A stretch of DNA of 64,000 nucleotides from Cryptomeria japonica (lineage: Eukaryota; Streptophyta; Pinopsida; Cupressales; Cupressaceae): positions 648,490,468-648,554,467 of the forward strand of contig NC_081409.1 of the NCBI RefSeq assembly GCF_030272615.1. The letters are read 5' to 3'. The notes under the pieces were generated by a model. It did not search any database. It was not told the DNA's origin and worked only from the letters and a program-made list of their open reading frames with translations. The position numbers and the translations under genes are program-made. This document shows, piece after piece, positions 45,047 to 57,864 of this stretch (positions are counted from its first letter, which is position 1; the number at the start of each line of letters is the position of its first letter).

Positions 45047-48000
45047 CTATTGCTGCAAACCTTCCCATACCCTAGAAGGAATTTCCTTAAAACCCACCTC
45101 TCGCTGATTAGCATTGCTATCAATGGCTAAATTTGCCAAATAATCTGCAATCTTATTAACTTCTCTGTAACAATGGGATACCAAGAAAGATTCAAACAAT
45201 TCTAATTTTTGTAAAATGGGATCAAGTATATACTGCAAATTCCAACAATTTGATTTCTTTTTCATAACACATTGAATAATCACCATAGAATCACCTTCAA
45301 TTATTAAGTCCTTAATTCCCAAAGAGATTGCCATATCCAATCCAAAAGACAAAGCATGAAATTCCGCATAATTGTTAGTTTTAAAACCAATAGCATGAGA
45401 CTTAACTCGAATAAAATTTGCATTGTGATCATAAATTACCATGCCTACCCCAGCCGGTCCAGGGTTACCACGAAAGGCCCCATCAAATTCAGTTTAAAGT
45501 GCCCTTGCGGAGGAGGTTTCCATCTAGCAGAGCATCTCTTACCTATTGCATCATTCTTTTTTAAAATTGAACCATGAGAGGGTAAAACTGACAGCAGCTT
45601 CCAAACTCTAGTAACTCTACTATCCCAATGCGAAAAAGAAGTAAGATTTTCCAAATTCTTATAAATAAATGACAAAGCAATCTCAGAGATTGAAGACTCA
45701 ATTTTTAATAGAACCTCAGACATAGGAGACTTTGTTTTTTTAAATATCCTGTTGTTTCTCTCTAGCCAAACATTCCAAATCACAATAGACGGAGATATGA
45801 TCCAAAGGCATGCATAAAAAGATGAGGCAAACATAAAGGGCCAATATCTAAAATGGGAAATGAGATCCTTACTAATAACAAAGGATATATTTAACTTCTC
45901 AAACAACCACTGCCAACATTCATAAGCATAATCATAATGTAGGAACAAGTGTGAAGAAGATTCCAAATTTTTGTTACAAAGGACACAAGGGAAAACAACA
46001 GTAATACCAAGTCTATCTAGTCTCATACCTGTAAGGACTCTATCCTGAACTGCCAACCAAGCAAAGGCTCCAGCTTTGGGAAGACAAGCCAAATGCCAAA
46101 ACAACTTATAAGGCCAAGAAGATAAATCTTTAGCAACCATAAGAGAGTTGTAACCATCTTTAACAGTGTACTTACCAGAAATATTCTTTGTCCAAATAAG
46201 TTCATCCTCAGAATCAGAAAGAAATACAATTCTATCCCCCAAAATTTTTTCAAAATCTAATTTCATGCTTTGATCAACATCTAAGAAATCAATCGACTTC
46301 CATCTAGCTAGCTTAAGGGGTCCACTAGTCACAATTTCAAAATAATCTGCTACAAAAACACCCCAAAGGGAGGAAAGAACAATGATTAGAGGAGACCAAT
46401 CCCTAATATTCACCAAAGGTGTGTGTCCATTCCATACTTCATCCCATAATCTGACATTTCTAGCATTATGAACAATCCATGAGAGATGAGGCAAAATAAC
46501 TGATCTACATTTACAAAGGAAATTCCAAATAGCAGAATCCAAAGGCAAATTTGAGACTTTAAAAATGTACTCTCTCGGTCCATTATTTAAATATTTGGCA
46601 AACATAATCTGTGCCCATAAGGAGCTAGGCTTGTCATATAATTTCCAAACCAACTTAGCACCTAAGGCTAAATTCTGATTCTCTAGACTCCGAATTCTTG
46701 TTCCCCCAAGTTTCTTAGGCAAACATACCTTATCCCATGCAACTAAAGGGAGTTTCTTCTTGCCATCTTTATTATTGTTCCAAAGAAAATCTCTAAGAGT
46801 ATCCTGTAAACTAACAATGACTACTTTTGGAGACTTCAAAACAGACATGAGATATATGGGAACAACATTCAAAACAGACTTGATGAGAACAATTTTACCC
46901 GCCAAAGTTAACCATCTATGATTCCATGAGAGAATTCTTTTAGAAATGACCGAAATAATCTTATCCCAAAAACCAATCTTATCCTGTTTAACAAAGAAAG
47001 GAATCCCAAGGTAAGTACATGGAAGATTTCCAGTCTCAAATCCCCAAAAGGATTGCAACCTATGTTGAACCAGTTGTGATGTATTAAGGAAAAAAATCTT
47101 TGATTTATCACCATTCACTTTCTGACCAGAAAATGATGCATAATTTTGTATTATTCCTTTAATCACTTTTGCCTCAACTAACGAAGCATGTCCAAATAAT
47201 AGAGTATCATCTGCAAAGAGACAATGAGAAATACTTTGGGGAATATTCTGAATCCTTATACCTTTCCAAATCCCCCCCACTTTAGCAGCCCTAATAGCCC
47301 AACTAAAGGTTTCAGCTAGGAGAATAAACAAAAATGGAGAAAGGGCATCTCCCTATCTCAAACCCCTAGAGGAATGGAAAAAACCACAAGGAGAACCATT
47401 AATTAAAACCGAGAATCTTGCAGAAGAAATACATGCACGAATCCATTTGACCCAGGTCTTGGAAAAACCTAACTTCTCAAGAACAACACATAAAGCCCCC
47501 CACTCTACTCTATCATAAGCCTTCATCATGTCTAGTTTAAGTATCATGGCCAGGGTTCTTTGGGTGGAAATAGAATGTAGCACCTCGTGCTACAATTGCA
47601 CCCTCTGTCGTCTCCCTTCCAGGAACAAAACCACCTTGCTCCAATGATCCTAGTTAGAATTTTTGCCAACCTAAGCGAAATTGCCTTCGTAAATATCTTA
47701 TACAAAGTGTTACATAAAGCAATGGGGCCGAAGTCAGCAAAAGTCTTAGTATCCTCTTTTTTAGGAATAATTGCAATCATTGTAGTATTAATTTCTTTTA
47801 AAATGGACCTATTTCTCTTAGATTTCTCAAGAGCCAATAAAACATCATTTTCCACAAAATCCCAACATTTCTGAAAAATAAAAGGAGTAAAACCATCTGG
47901 TCTCGGGGCTTTATCCGGATTCATGGTAAAGACAACACTCTTAACTTCTTTTAAGGAAAAGGGAGACATCAACATCTTATTGTTTTCCAAAGATACTAAA

Positions 48001-49275
48001 GGAGGAATATTAGATATAATATCATTGCTGAGATTTCCATTTTCCGAAGATAATAATGACTTAATAAACCTAACTGCCTTTGAAGTAATGTCCTCTGGCT
48101 CTATCAATAAATTCCCATTCTGACACTGAATACAAGATATCTATTCTTACATCTTTTAATCTTAGTTGAAGAATGAAAAAATTTTGTGTTCCTGTCACCA
48201 TCTGAAAGCCATAACTCTCTAGATTTTTGTCTCCAATAGATTTCCTCTCTAGCTAACACCTCCTCAAGCTCTAATTTTAGTGACTTCAATTCATCAAAAA
48301 CTTGTGGCACCATACCATGTTGAAGCACATGAGTATTAAAACACTCAATCATATCTTGAATCCTTTGTTTCTCCTGAAAAATGTTTTTAAAATGCGAGAT
48401 ATTCCATTCCCTAATATTCAATTTCAAATAACTTAACTTCTTAGCAATCTGAAACATACGGGACCCATAACAAAAAGGAGCAGAATTCCACCATTTCATA
48501 AGCAGGGGTAAAAAGGAAGAATCCCTAAACCACATGGGCTCAAATTTAAATGGAGACTTAAAAGAAGCCCTATCCTCAATAACTGAAAGAGAAATTGGAA
48601 AATGATCAGAACCTGAGATTGGTAGAATAGAGGAAAAGAATTCAAGATCTGAATCAATCCAATTCTCAGATAACAAAAACCGATCTAATCTCTCAGCAAT
48701 CTGAGAAAAATCCCTTCTCATGTTTGTCCATGTGAAAACCCCATTCTGAGACTTACAATAAAAAAGGCTCATATCAGAAATGAAATCCCCAAAGTCATCC
48801 ATAATCCTTTTATTAGGGAAAACACCTCCTTTTTTCTCATCTAAATCAGTGATAGCATTAAAATCACCCCCTAAGATAATAAAGGAACCATGTTTTAAGG
48901 GAGAAGAAATCCTCTTTAATTCACCCCATAACTTACTCTTCCCTTGAATTCTTGACGGAGCATAAATGTTAAAAAGCCAGAATTTAACCTTCGAAATCTT
49001 GCTTATAACTAAAGCCAACATCTAATTTGTAGCAGATGCCACTAACTGTACCTCAATATTATAATTATTCCAAAGCAGTGCCAAACCTCCCGAAGCACCA
49101 CAAGCCGGAGAAGAAAGAAAATTCCACCTTTTCCAAGATGAAAAAACCAAATCAGCAGACTCCTTTGACAACTTTGTTTCTTGCAACATAAAAATATCAC
49201 ACTTTGGGACTTAATTAAGTGTCTCTTGTTAGGGGCATTTAATCCCCTAACATTCCAAGAAATAATTCTCATTGT
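45047..49275 (-). pseudogene. LINE ORF2: endonuclease, RT, zf-RVT, RNase H
   Basis: Endonuclease: MRIISWNVRGLNAPNKRH (49275), LQETK, ILGGDFNAITDLDEK (48890) and ISGSDHFPISLSV (48610), with catalytic residues present. RT: NPDKAPRPDGFTPFIFQ (47900), DFGPIALCNTLYKIF, LDMMKAYDRVEWGAL (47540), then a 628-codon frame (47331-45445) with CLFADDTLLFGHA, so the catalytic DD is intact. zf-RVT: CVLCNKNLESSSHLFLHYDY (45990). RNase H resumes after a 1-base deletion at the first catalytic motif: EFHALSFGLDMA, IIEGDSM, NKIADYLANLA. Frameshifts lie near 49190, 48105, 47545 and 45445. Confidence 0.9.
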
Positions 49276-49583
49276 CCTCGAGGGGAGGCCGTAGCTCCCC
49301 TCTTCCCAATAATCGGAGAATTTTTGCTTTCCCCAAAGCAACCTTGCAAATTACGTTTCACAGCCCCTGATCTTGTCACAAGTGGACTAGTCACGAATCT
49401 TTTACTCCTCTTTCTTTTTACACTTACAAGAGTTAGGCATGTTTTCTTAGGCCTACCAAGGGAGACCGAATGCTTCCCTTGCCCACCAGCAGGAGAAAGT
49501 GACAAAGTCTTTTGAATTCCAGCATCAATTTCCATTTGAGTCTTAAGATTATTTGGAGGCCTACCTCTCCTAGGAGAAACCAC
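49269..49583 (-). pseudogene. LINE ORF1, C-terminal fragment
   Basis: A basic, Ser/Pro-rich frame (SPRRGRPPNNLKTQMEID, then SVKRKRSKRFVTSPL) ends at TAG 49269, where ORF2 begins in an overlapping frame. RGRPPN resembles an AT-hook-like motif. Its place directly before the endonuclease identifies it as ORF1. The N-terminus is missing through 5' truncation. Confidence 0.65.
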
Positions 49584-49600
49584 CGATAGTGAAAAAACTG

Positions 49601-51199
49601 GAGTTTGAGTAAATATTATTAATATTATTTATAATCAATAATTTTAATAATATTTACTCAAAATTTAAATACAAACTTATTAATATCTTATTCAAATTGA
49701 TTTTATGAATTTTCTTTCTATTTTTATATTGTACAAATTAGAATTTGTACACCATAAGATTATATTTAATCAATTGATTACATAATAATTCATTAACACG
49801 ATCCATTAATTTTAAATTGCCCATATTTTAAAAAATTATATTAGAGATTGCTCCATTCAATTTAAATATTAATTTTTTAATGTTGTTAAGTTCATAATTT
49901 GAGGATGACACTTCCTATAATAGATGGAGCAATATTTATTTGTAAGATGTATTCTCAATGTATATATATATATAATAATTAAATTAGTTTTAATAGAAAT
50001 CTGAAAAATGTTCAAAGTTTGTTGTGATTTGAGATTAAATTATCCCTTATTATCTATTCATTGGTAATCCCAAAATTTGGCCATTTAGAGTTTCATTCGT
50101 TTTTCTCATAATCTTAATATTACTAGGCACCTCTAAGAAATTTATTGTTTGGTTTTTGAGGCTTTATATAGTTCTAGAGATTTTTTCTATATTCCTTGAT
50201 GATTTCTAGAAGGCATGTGAATCTCAATATTAAGCTTAAGTCAAGATAATGTGAATATAATATGAATACTATAAGATAATGTAGGAAAATATATGACTGA
50301 CTTTTGAACTTTTGGCAATATCTATAACATTGCTTAATTATCGGTGCTAATTCATGATCCAATGTTTTTATTTATAAATTGACCTTTCATTTTAGTAAAT
50401 GACATTTTATTATATGTTTTAAACAATAAAAATACATTTATAATAAATATATTGTTTCATTTTATTTATTTCTTGAAGTAACATCTTTTTTAGCTATTAA
50501 AAGTAAAATTTTATAATTTGTATATTAAACACAAGTAAAATGTGCGTTAATTTATTTATCAAATAAAATTGAAGTGACTGGAATATTTCTTTGATCAAGC
50601 ATGAGGAGAATAATGAAGAAGTATCAAAAGTTTGGTGCTTCTATGGGACGCCACATACCATTAGATGAACATTTAGAGGTATAATTTAAATTTTGTTTAT
50701 TAAATTCTTTGAATTTAGTGATGATATAATTAAAAATAGTTAGGTAGTAATATAAAAAACCTATTCAAATTTGTTTCTTAAAATCACTTTTGAAACTTTA
50801 TGGTGTTTACATTTTGTGTTAATGTATTGCTTCAACTATTTTATAGAATTATTAGGTATTAAGAATTTAAAAGATGAAGTTCGTAGCTGATGATCTTGTG
50901 AGTGAATGATTATTATATGCTATTTAGCGAGAAATAAGAGAAAAATGTTGGTGGCATATATTTATTTTGAGATACAAGTTATAATCTTTTAGGAAGAAAA
51001 AATAGAACATAATATTATATGTATTTTTTTAATATTTGATGATAAATTTAAATCAATAAAACATATTTTGCACTAATAAGAATATTGTCTTTCTTCACTC
51101 TTAGATGTATTTATAGAACAAAATTCTATAGATCTCTCATTTGCTAGTTCAAATTGATGTACTTCCTATAACAAAATAAAACTAACAATAAGAGCATTC
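49601..51199. other. AT-rich spacer, nothing recognised
   Basis: Very AT-rich with a TATATATATA run near 49960. No coding frame or terminal repeat supported. Confidence 0.5.
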
Positions 51200-52480
51200 A
51201 ATTATACTGAGAGGGCGGCGGGTGAATCGATATAACAGCCTTCTTTTACTTTCCAAACTTAATGAATCGCAATTGTAATACTTCAAAAATTAATATTCCA
51301 AAATGGTAATGTAAATGCAAGATCAAGCAATGAAGAACACATGAATTACATGAAAACCCTTGCGGGAGAAAACATAAATAAAATATTACTTTTGTTTTAG
51401 AAACTCCTTACAATGGTGTTCGCACATCAACTACAATAGTGATTGATGAAAAGAGAGCTTATCTTGAAAAAGGATAAAGGTTGAAACAATAATGAAAATA
51501 CTTGAATCTGCCAATGTTATTTTAGATATGAAACCCTTGGCTTGAACTCTCTAATAAGGCTTGATATTTCTTGAATGATGTTCACGTTTGCCTTCATCAC
51601 AAAGGAACACATCAAAATTGATCTTGATTGATGAAACAAATATGTAGACTTGCATGCTTGATTCCTTGATTGTAGATATATACTTAATTGAGATACTTAT
51701 CTCAATGAGAATTGAATCATGTAGGTTCTAGTTTGAAATGAGAGAGGGACTTGTATTTATATGCAACTTCCACCTTTTGAAGTTTAATTTTTGGGGAAGG
51801 TCAACATTAGAGGACAATTTACCACTACTTGCAAAGTTGACATTCGTAATTCAAAATTTAGGGCCAAATTACTCGGATAGGGGTGATGGAAACCCTAGTC
51901 CTAGTAGTTTGAGTTATAACAAAAGTTGTGAGTAGGTGATTGTACCAAGTTTTCTGAAACGGTCGTGAAACTGATCATAATCAGACATGAATTAGGTACA
52001 CATTATGCACAACCACCAAAGTACGTTCAAAGTGAGTGTAAAATTGTAAAGGGATTCAATTTTCTTTGTACAACAATGATGTCTTATGCAATGTTCTCTC
52101 GCACTATGATTTTATCAATTACGGTTTAGAGTTTCTCTAAAAGGAGGTTTGGTATAACTCAATAATGATTCCTTTTCTTCCTTTTCTCTAGGTACAAAAG
52201 GAGGAATGGAAGGAACCTCTAAAGTTTGAGAGATAGGAAGAGGTTGAGATGGTGTTACACATTTTCCTTGTTATCCTATATGGGATGGCGGAGGTGGAAT
52301 TGTAACATACGCACTAGATACTCTAGTGAGGGAACGATTTCCTATTCAGGATATGGTTCACTCATTACTTGGGTAGGAATAGTTACTTATATATCTATAG
52401 ATGTTGAGGGATCCTTAGGGATAGTAGTTAGAGTGGATCCTGAGGAACTACCTAAGGATAACTCTTGGCTTTAAAATTTT
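51200..52480 (-). repeat. Degenerate copia LTR remnant
   Basis: The left end ACTGAGAGGGCGGCGGGTGAATC matches the G-run landmark of the copia LTRs at 1646 and 41505, followed by ATGAAAACCCTTGCGGGAGAA, like their GGAAACCC...GGGGAAAAA phrase. The right boundary is uncertain. No internal coding sequence was found. Confidence 0.45.
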
Positions 52481-52559
52481 GGTAAGAAATAAATAATATA
52501 TCTTTACGAGGTCAAATGGGTTGAGGTTGTTTTTGATTAGTGTAAAATAGGTTTTACAG

Positions 52560-54490
52560 GGACTTGAAACCCACGCAAAAAGAAATAGTCATTAAAGACA
52601 ATCCAAACGCCAAGCCACAATGGGCCGGTAGCAACAAAAACAACATAAAACATGGTCTAAAATCCTAGAGATTATACAATTTCATTCAGCATTTGAACAA
52701 TGTTAACATTTTTATCAATAAAAATCCTATTGATATCAACAAGCTCCTCCATATCACTAGCTTTGACCAGCTTACCTTTATCCCTGCTTTGAGTACGAGC
52801 TGAAGGTCACTGATTATTTTGGGTCTTGCCTTCCGGGATGGACTCCTTCTAGTTGCCCTTGCCACAAATTGATATGGAGGGGGAAGCATGAGTGGCCGAG
52901 GGCGATACATTGAGAGATTGGGCTTTTTCATTCAGTTTCTGAAGGCCCTCCATGCTATTAGTTATAGTTGTTATGCTCATTACAATAATAGCTCTCAACT
53001 TCTCATTGACCTTATCCAAAGCCACCTCCAGGTTCACAATTTTTTCTTCATGGTCATTCTTCATGGCCTTAATATCTGACACCAACTTTTTACTATGATC
53101 AAGTAGGTTGTTCGTGTTGTCCAAGGAGGGAGAATTCAAAGAGCTCTGTCCAGTAGTAAGATTATTGATCTTGCTTTTCAACCCAGAGATGTCCGTGACC
53201 ACCCAATTAAAGAAACTAGTTTGTCCTTCCATAGTTGCCTTCACCACAATCTCACCAGGCCCGGTATCCACCACAGAGGAGCTCATATCTTTACCCATAG
53301 GCCTAGGGGTGGAAACCCAGATTCTGTTTATTCGCATCAAGCCTAGGGGTGTTTCCAACCACTTTTTTCATGGCCATTTTATTTCCTTGAGAAGTCTCCA
53401 GGGGAGGGGTTTTTATTTTCACACCAGAGGCAAAGCCCAGCTTGAAGTTCCTATTATTGCCATCAAAGTATAGGGGATTAGGGGCTTTTCTTCCATAGGG
53501 GCTTCACTTAGTGAACCTAGGTTATATCACGTGCGTTCATGGCTTACTAAAGAATCCCCTTATTTTCAAAAAATATTGCCTTGAAATCCTCTTTTGTCAT
53601 CCCCTCCCAGTACACAACCTAAATTAAAAGCCCACCTATTTTCACCAGATGTTGCATTTTTTCATAGCACGAATTAAAAACCCACCTATTTTCACCGATA
53701 GGCAATATATTACCCTTATTTTTGGGATATTAAACCCCCCCAATATGAATGCATGTGATATAATATTGCCCAACTAGTGAAGCCCACGTGCTTTTCCCTT
53801 TTTGGCAGAGCAAGGGCTATAGGAATCAAGGACAAACTCATCAGAGGGGGCATAATTACAGTCTCCCTTATTAGATAACTCCTTATCAGAATTAAAACCC
53901 TTTCCTTTAGAAGCTCGGTTTTCTTTTTACGGGTACCCAGGTGGAAAAATTCTTCATTAGAAGTTTCAGACTTCGAGGATTCATCAGTGTAGTGTCAATG
54001 GACATTTTGGGTGTAGATATTTTTCTTTCTGGAAGCCAAGGGGTGAGGCTTAATCTCAAGGGATTTAACATGTTCAACAATCAGGGGAATTAAACCCCGA
54101 TGAAGAACAGGGGAGCTCCATTTTTTGAGGTGGGTATTAACACTATTACATAGAGAGAAAAGCAAATAAAATGGATTTGAAATGCACCTATCATTGCCTA
54201 AAATGGTTCAAAATGGTTAAATGATAGGTAAAAATGCTTTTGTAGCGTCTGTCAATAGTAATGTACCTCATAATAGCTTCAACAACATCCGCCCACAGGG
54301 ATTTTGGGTCCTCACAATTGTATCCTCCATCAATAGTGTGATAGACTTTAGTGCTCTCGTTCTTCTGGAGAAATATTTCAAGGGCTTCCTCCATAGCTTT
54401 CTTGTCTCTGTAAAATTTCCTTCCTTCCATAAGCATCCCTTTAACCTCAGCTATGAGGTTCTCATCCACCACGAATTCACCCCCGAACAC
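52560..54490 (-). pseudogene. LINE ORF1 relic with coiled coil, interrupted by a MITE
   Basis: From right to left: FGGEFVVDENLIAEVKGML (54490), a basic Ser-rich stretch (LASRKKNIYTQNVH, ESSKSETSNEEFFH; 54040-53930), the MITE insertion 53499-53785, then a frame with a coiled coil (LVSDIKAMKNDHEEKIVNLE, 53090-53030). The frame ends near 52690. What follows looks like a LINE 3' end (ACACTAATCAAAAACAACC), with no ORF2. Assignment as ORF1 rests on coiled coil, basic character and context and is moderate. Confidence 0.5.
53499..53785. mobile_element. MITE-like element, copy 2
   Basis: 287 bp from GGGCTTCACTTAGTG to AACTAGTGAAGCCC; inverted ends of about 13 bp. It aligns with 44074-44431 over its length, including GATAGGCAATATATT and GGGATATTAAACCCCCC, but has the 35-bp unit once. 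It interrupts the ORF1-like frame on either side. Confidence 0.75.
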
Positions 54491-54924
54491 CTATAGGATG
54501 CCATTATTCCTACATTTGATGAAAAGCCAAGTAGCCCTAAGGTCGTGGCCATGAAGTTTCTTGATATATGGTGTTATTCTTCCCTTTGACACTTCATCTC
54601 AAATCTTTGCCTTATTTCTCCATTTTTCATATGAAAAGTTGTCCAACTTCCGGAAACCATAACTTTTGATTCAGTGGTCCGATTGATGCGTTGTTTGAAG
54701 CGTTGGAAAGCTCTCTGAGTGAAAAATATCAACAAATCTGTCTAGTGAAAGGATTGATGTGGAAAATTGCATTTTTTATGAGCTAGGCTTTTGGGCCTCT
54801 TGTGCAAAGAGTGTGAAGGTAAATTTTTTATAAATTCTACATTATGTTTTAATTTTTATTCATATTTGTCTTTTATTTGCTTATTTTCATTCATCTTAAG
54901 TGTTAACATTTTACAATATTTGTA

Positions 54925-55786
54925 GTTCATTGAGCCCTTGGTAGTTCTCCTATGAGTTGGTGATGGGGAGAAACTTGCAACGGGCTACATATATGCAAGT
55001 ATGGATAGTGCCAAGGAGGCCATTAGATTTATCTATGTAACCGATGAGAGTAAGTATTGTCCCATTTGGGAGATCATTGATAGGAGATGGCAACTTTAGC
55101 TTCACAAGCCCCCCATGTAACTTCTTATCACCTCAATCTGCATTTCATTTTCGCCTTAATTTCAAGGTTGATGAGGATGTTTATAATAGGCTCTACCCAG
55201 TGATAGAGCGGATGTCACGTGGTGATACCAGCACTATTACCCACAAGATATAGGCCTTTTCTAATGCACAACGAAATCCATTCTCTCATCAAATTGCAAA
55301 GACAATTAGACAAAATTGCAAGTAGGTAAAAATATATTTTAATGATATAATTTAAATTTATTATGAAATGTATAAACTTTAAACTTAAAGTCTTAAAGTT
55401 GGAAATGAGGCTTATTTTTTTTATTTTTCTCATTTAAGATAGATTGTGGCAAATTTTTGGTCCCAAAACATTAAATCTTAAGAGGATAGCCATTTGCATT
55501 TGAGCCAACCATGTAGTGCTTCTTATTGTGTGCTCAATCGAAGTATGTTTGAGCACATACACTCCAAGAGGCGCAATAGATTATTTGTCGAGAGGTTGAG
55601 TGATCTTATCTTTATTTATTACAACCTTCATCTTAGATAGAGATAGGTCCAAGGAGGTTGATCAAGAATTTGAGTGGATCACTAAGGCTATGGATCCTGT
55701 TTTTATTGACAAGGACCTTGATTGGGTTGACCAGGTAGATAGAGAGGCTGAGGCTGTAGCCATGGCAGAGGATGAGGATAGAGAAT
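54925..55786 (+). pseudogene. hAT transposase, C-terminal relic
   Basis: Plus-strand text across frames: GYIYASMDSAKEAIRFIYVT (54985), CPIWEIIDRRWQL (55050), FRLNFKVDEDVYNRLYPVIE (55155), then the hATC dimerisation region SASYCVLNRSMFEHIHSKRR (55520), NRLFVERLSDLIFIYYNLHL, and an acidic C-terminus ending at TGA near 55788. This order is that of plant hAT transposases. Many stops and shifts. Upstream DDE parts were not found. Confidence 0.75.
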
Positions 55787-55788
55787 GA

Positions 55789-57602
55789 GTAGACACAGAC
55801 ACAATTGATGTTGGGGAGGGTGGCATGGAGTCACAAGTAGAAATTATAGTTACTGAATCATCTAGGACCTACCTTAGACACCTTTGTGGAAGGGATGCAA
55901 GCTCCTCTGAGCCATAGACCTGTGGTTATTGTTTTGATATTTGTTTGAAACATTTAATGTTATGGATTTCATATTCCATGAGTTTTGAATACATTTGATA
56001 ATATTTATATATTTCAGTTTGTCGTTTCCTTTAGCTACAATTTGTGTTTATACTTATGTGATTGATGCATACATGTGTATGTGATCAAATTTGCTTCTAT
56101 TAGATGATGATATTGTGTCTTTAAGGTTTATTTAATAAAGGGTTCATGAAACAAATTTTAAATCTTTAAAAATCTCTACATTTCTTGGGTTTTTCACTTT
56201 GTCGAGTCTTTATTGAGTCTACGCCAAATTTTTGGCCGAGTCCTAAGTCGAGTCATCCTCATCGAGTTTGTGCATGCCAAATTTTTAGCCGAGTCCTAAG
56301 TTGAGTCATCCTCATCAAGTTTGTGCCGAGTCCAAGTCTCATTTCTATGACAAATATACAATAAATTGTTAAATTCTAATATGTAGAACAAACCCATATA
56401 ACGCTTATTGCACAATTGTGTATGGCATGCAATTCGAGAATTATGCACCTTACACCCTTCTAAGCTTAACTCTTGAACTGCACAACCAAAAAATTCTATG
56501 TGGTATATTGTGGACAAAAATCCAACACTCAGACATGAAAATTTATTGTTCAACACAGACAATTTTTCTTAACATCATAATTTTGAAACCAAACTCCAAC
56601 ATCACTCAACAACTGCTTGAGCATGTATCGAACAACTAATGCAATTTTATCCTATAACTAAGGTATAAAGCATATGTAACAATGTGTTACTATATACATA
56701 TTGTGCTTCTAGATTGATATACTGCCATTGGTACAACTGGTGATCTCTAGAGTGTCTTCAATTATGCTAATCATGTCAAAACCTTAATCAAATTATCTCT
56801 ATCAAATGTCAAACCATCTTTGTCAAATGCCAAACCATCTTTGTCAAATATCAAACCCTCTTTCAAATGTCTGACCACACATATCATTTGTCAGCCTCTT
56901 CATCTTTAACAATAACCTCAAGTTGACATCAATGACAACGTCATGCTACACATATTGCCAACAAACATACCTTAGACATCCATGAACATGTCCTCAAAGC
57001 TGCATGGCTATGTCGAATGGTATGATTGAATGTAGAGCATTCCAACTTATCTTCTAAGGCCCTTTGCTATGTCTTGGTGCAGTTCGACATGCTGTGATCT
57101 CTAACTTTCTTTGCGGAAGAGGTGGTGACCTGAAACTTTGAATATAATATCTTTATAACTCAACGATCTTAACTTTTAAACTGCAAGATAATATTTTTCT
57201 ATACGGAGGAGTGTGGGTTTGATTACTGTCTCTACCTTAGTAGATAGTCATTTATCGGCTTAGCCAAATTTCTTGCGCCTTACCACTCTGTGCGGTGTGC
57301 CAAATTGATAGGATATCACTACAAATTACTTTAGACACGAGTAATCATTGTCGCATCTTACTTAAACATCCAAATTAATTATCTTTGATATAAATGTCAT
57401 CAAAACACTAACACATCAAGGATACGCAACATGGATATGAACTTTTGAAGATTTGGTACAACTATGTAGACTAAATACTTACTCCTCGTCTTCCTCATCA
57501 TTGTAATCATAAGTTTTCTTTCACATGTCTCCAAGGTTGAACTATACCATAAAGATAACATGTGGATAGTATATCTTTACTAAACTCCCCCTTAGTCATG
57601 TC
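55789..57602. other. hAT subterminal repeats and spacer
   Basis: At 56195-56335, GTCGAGTC-type words and a phrase of about 50 bp (CCAAATTTTTGGCCGAGTCC...) occur in duplicate, typical of hAT subterminal repeats; the element may end near 56345. At 56813-56875 a 21-bp unit, CAAATGTCAAACCATCTTTG, is repeated three to four times. The rest holds no recognised feature. Confidence 0.5.
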
Positions 57603-57793
57603 TGTTAGAATAATAATTTCTTATATTGTTAATGGTCAACTTAGGTTGTTAGATTTCATTAATGTATCTACAATATTAGGTAGATAGAGGTAGGTAATAT
57701 CATTAATTTCTACAGTGTTTTGTATTTCTATAAATTTTAATCTTTACCAGTTAATATGAACTAAGATATTTTACCAATGAATTTGATTTTCAC
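57603..57793 (+). repeat. 5' LTR of the right-edge copia element
   Basis: Starts TGTTAGAATAATAATTTC and ends TTGATTTTCA(CA) just before TGGTATCAGAG. At about 190 bp it is short, as in some plant copia families. A TATAAAT at 57728 could be the TATA box. The right end may be 57793 or 57795. Confidence 0.75.
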
Positions 57794-57795
57794 AT

Positions 57796-57809
57796 GGTAT
57801 CAGAGTTAG
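57796..57809 (+). other. Primer-binding site, initiator-Met tRNA type
   Basis: TGGTATCAGAGTTAGGGC begins at 57796; its first 11 bases equal the common plant copia primer site. Confidence 0.85.
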
Positions 57810-57864
57810 GGCACGAAATATGTTTTTCTCAAAAAATCTGCACGTTTTTTAACGACATAGGGTT

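Larger units (their letters stand above)
44520..49600 (-). mobile_element. LINE (plant L1 type), nearly complete ORF2
   Basis: Order on the minus strand: ORF1 C-terminus, APE endonuclease, RT, zf-RVT, RNase H, 3' UTR, A-tail (plus-strand T8 at 44521-44528). The 5' end is truncated near 49600. A GTGGA/TCCAC hairpin lies 15 bases before the tail. ORF2 needs about four frameshift corrections, so it is dead but fairly young. Confidence 0.9.
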
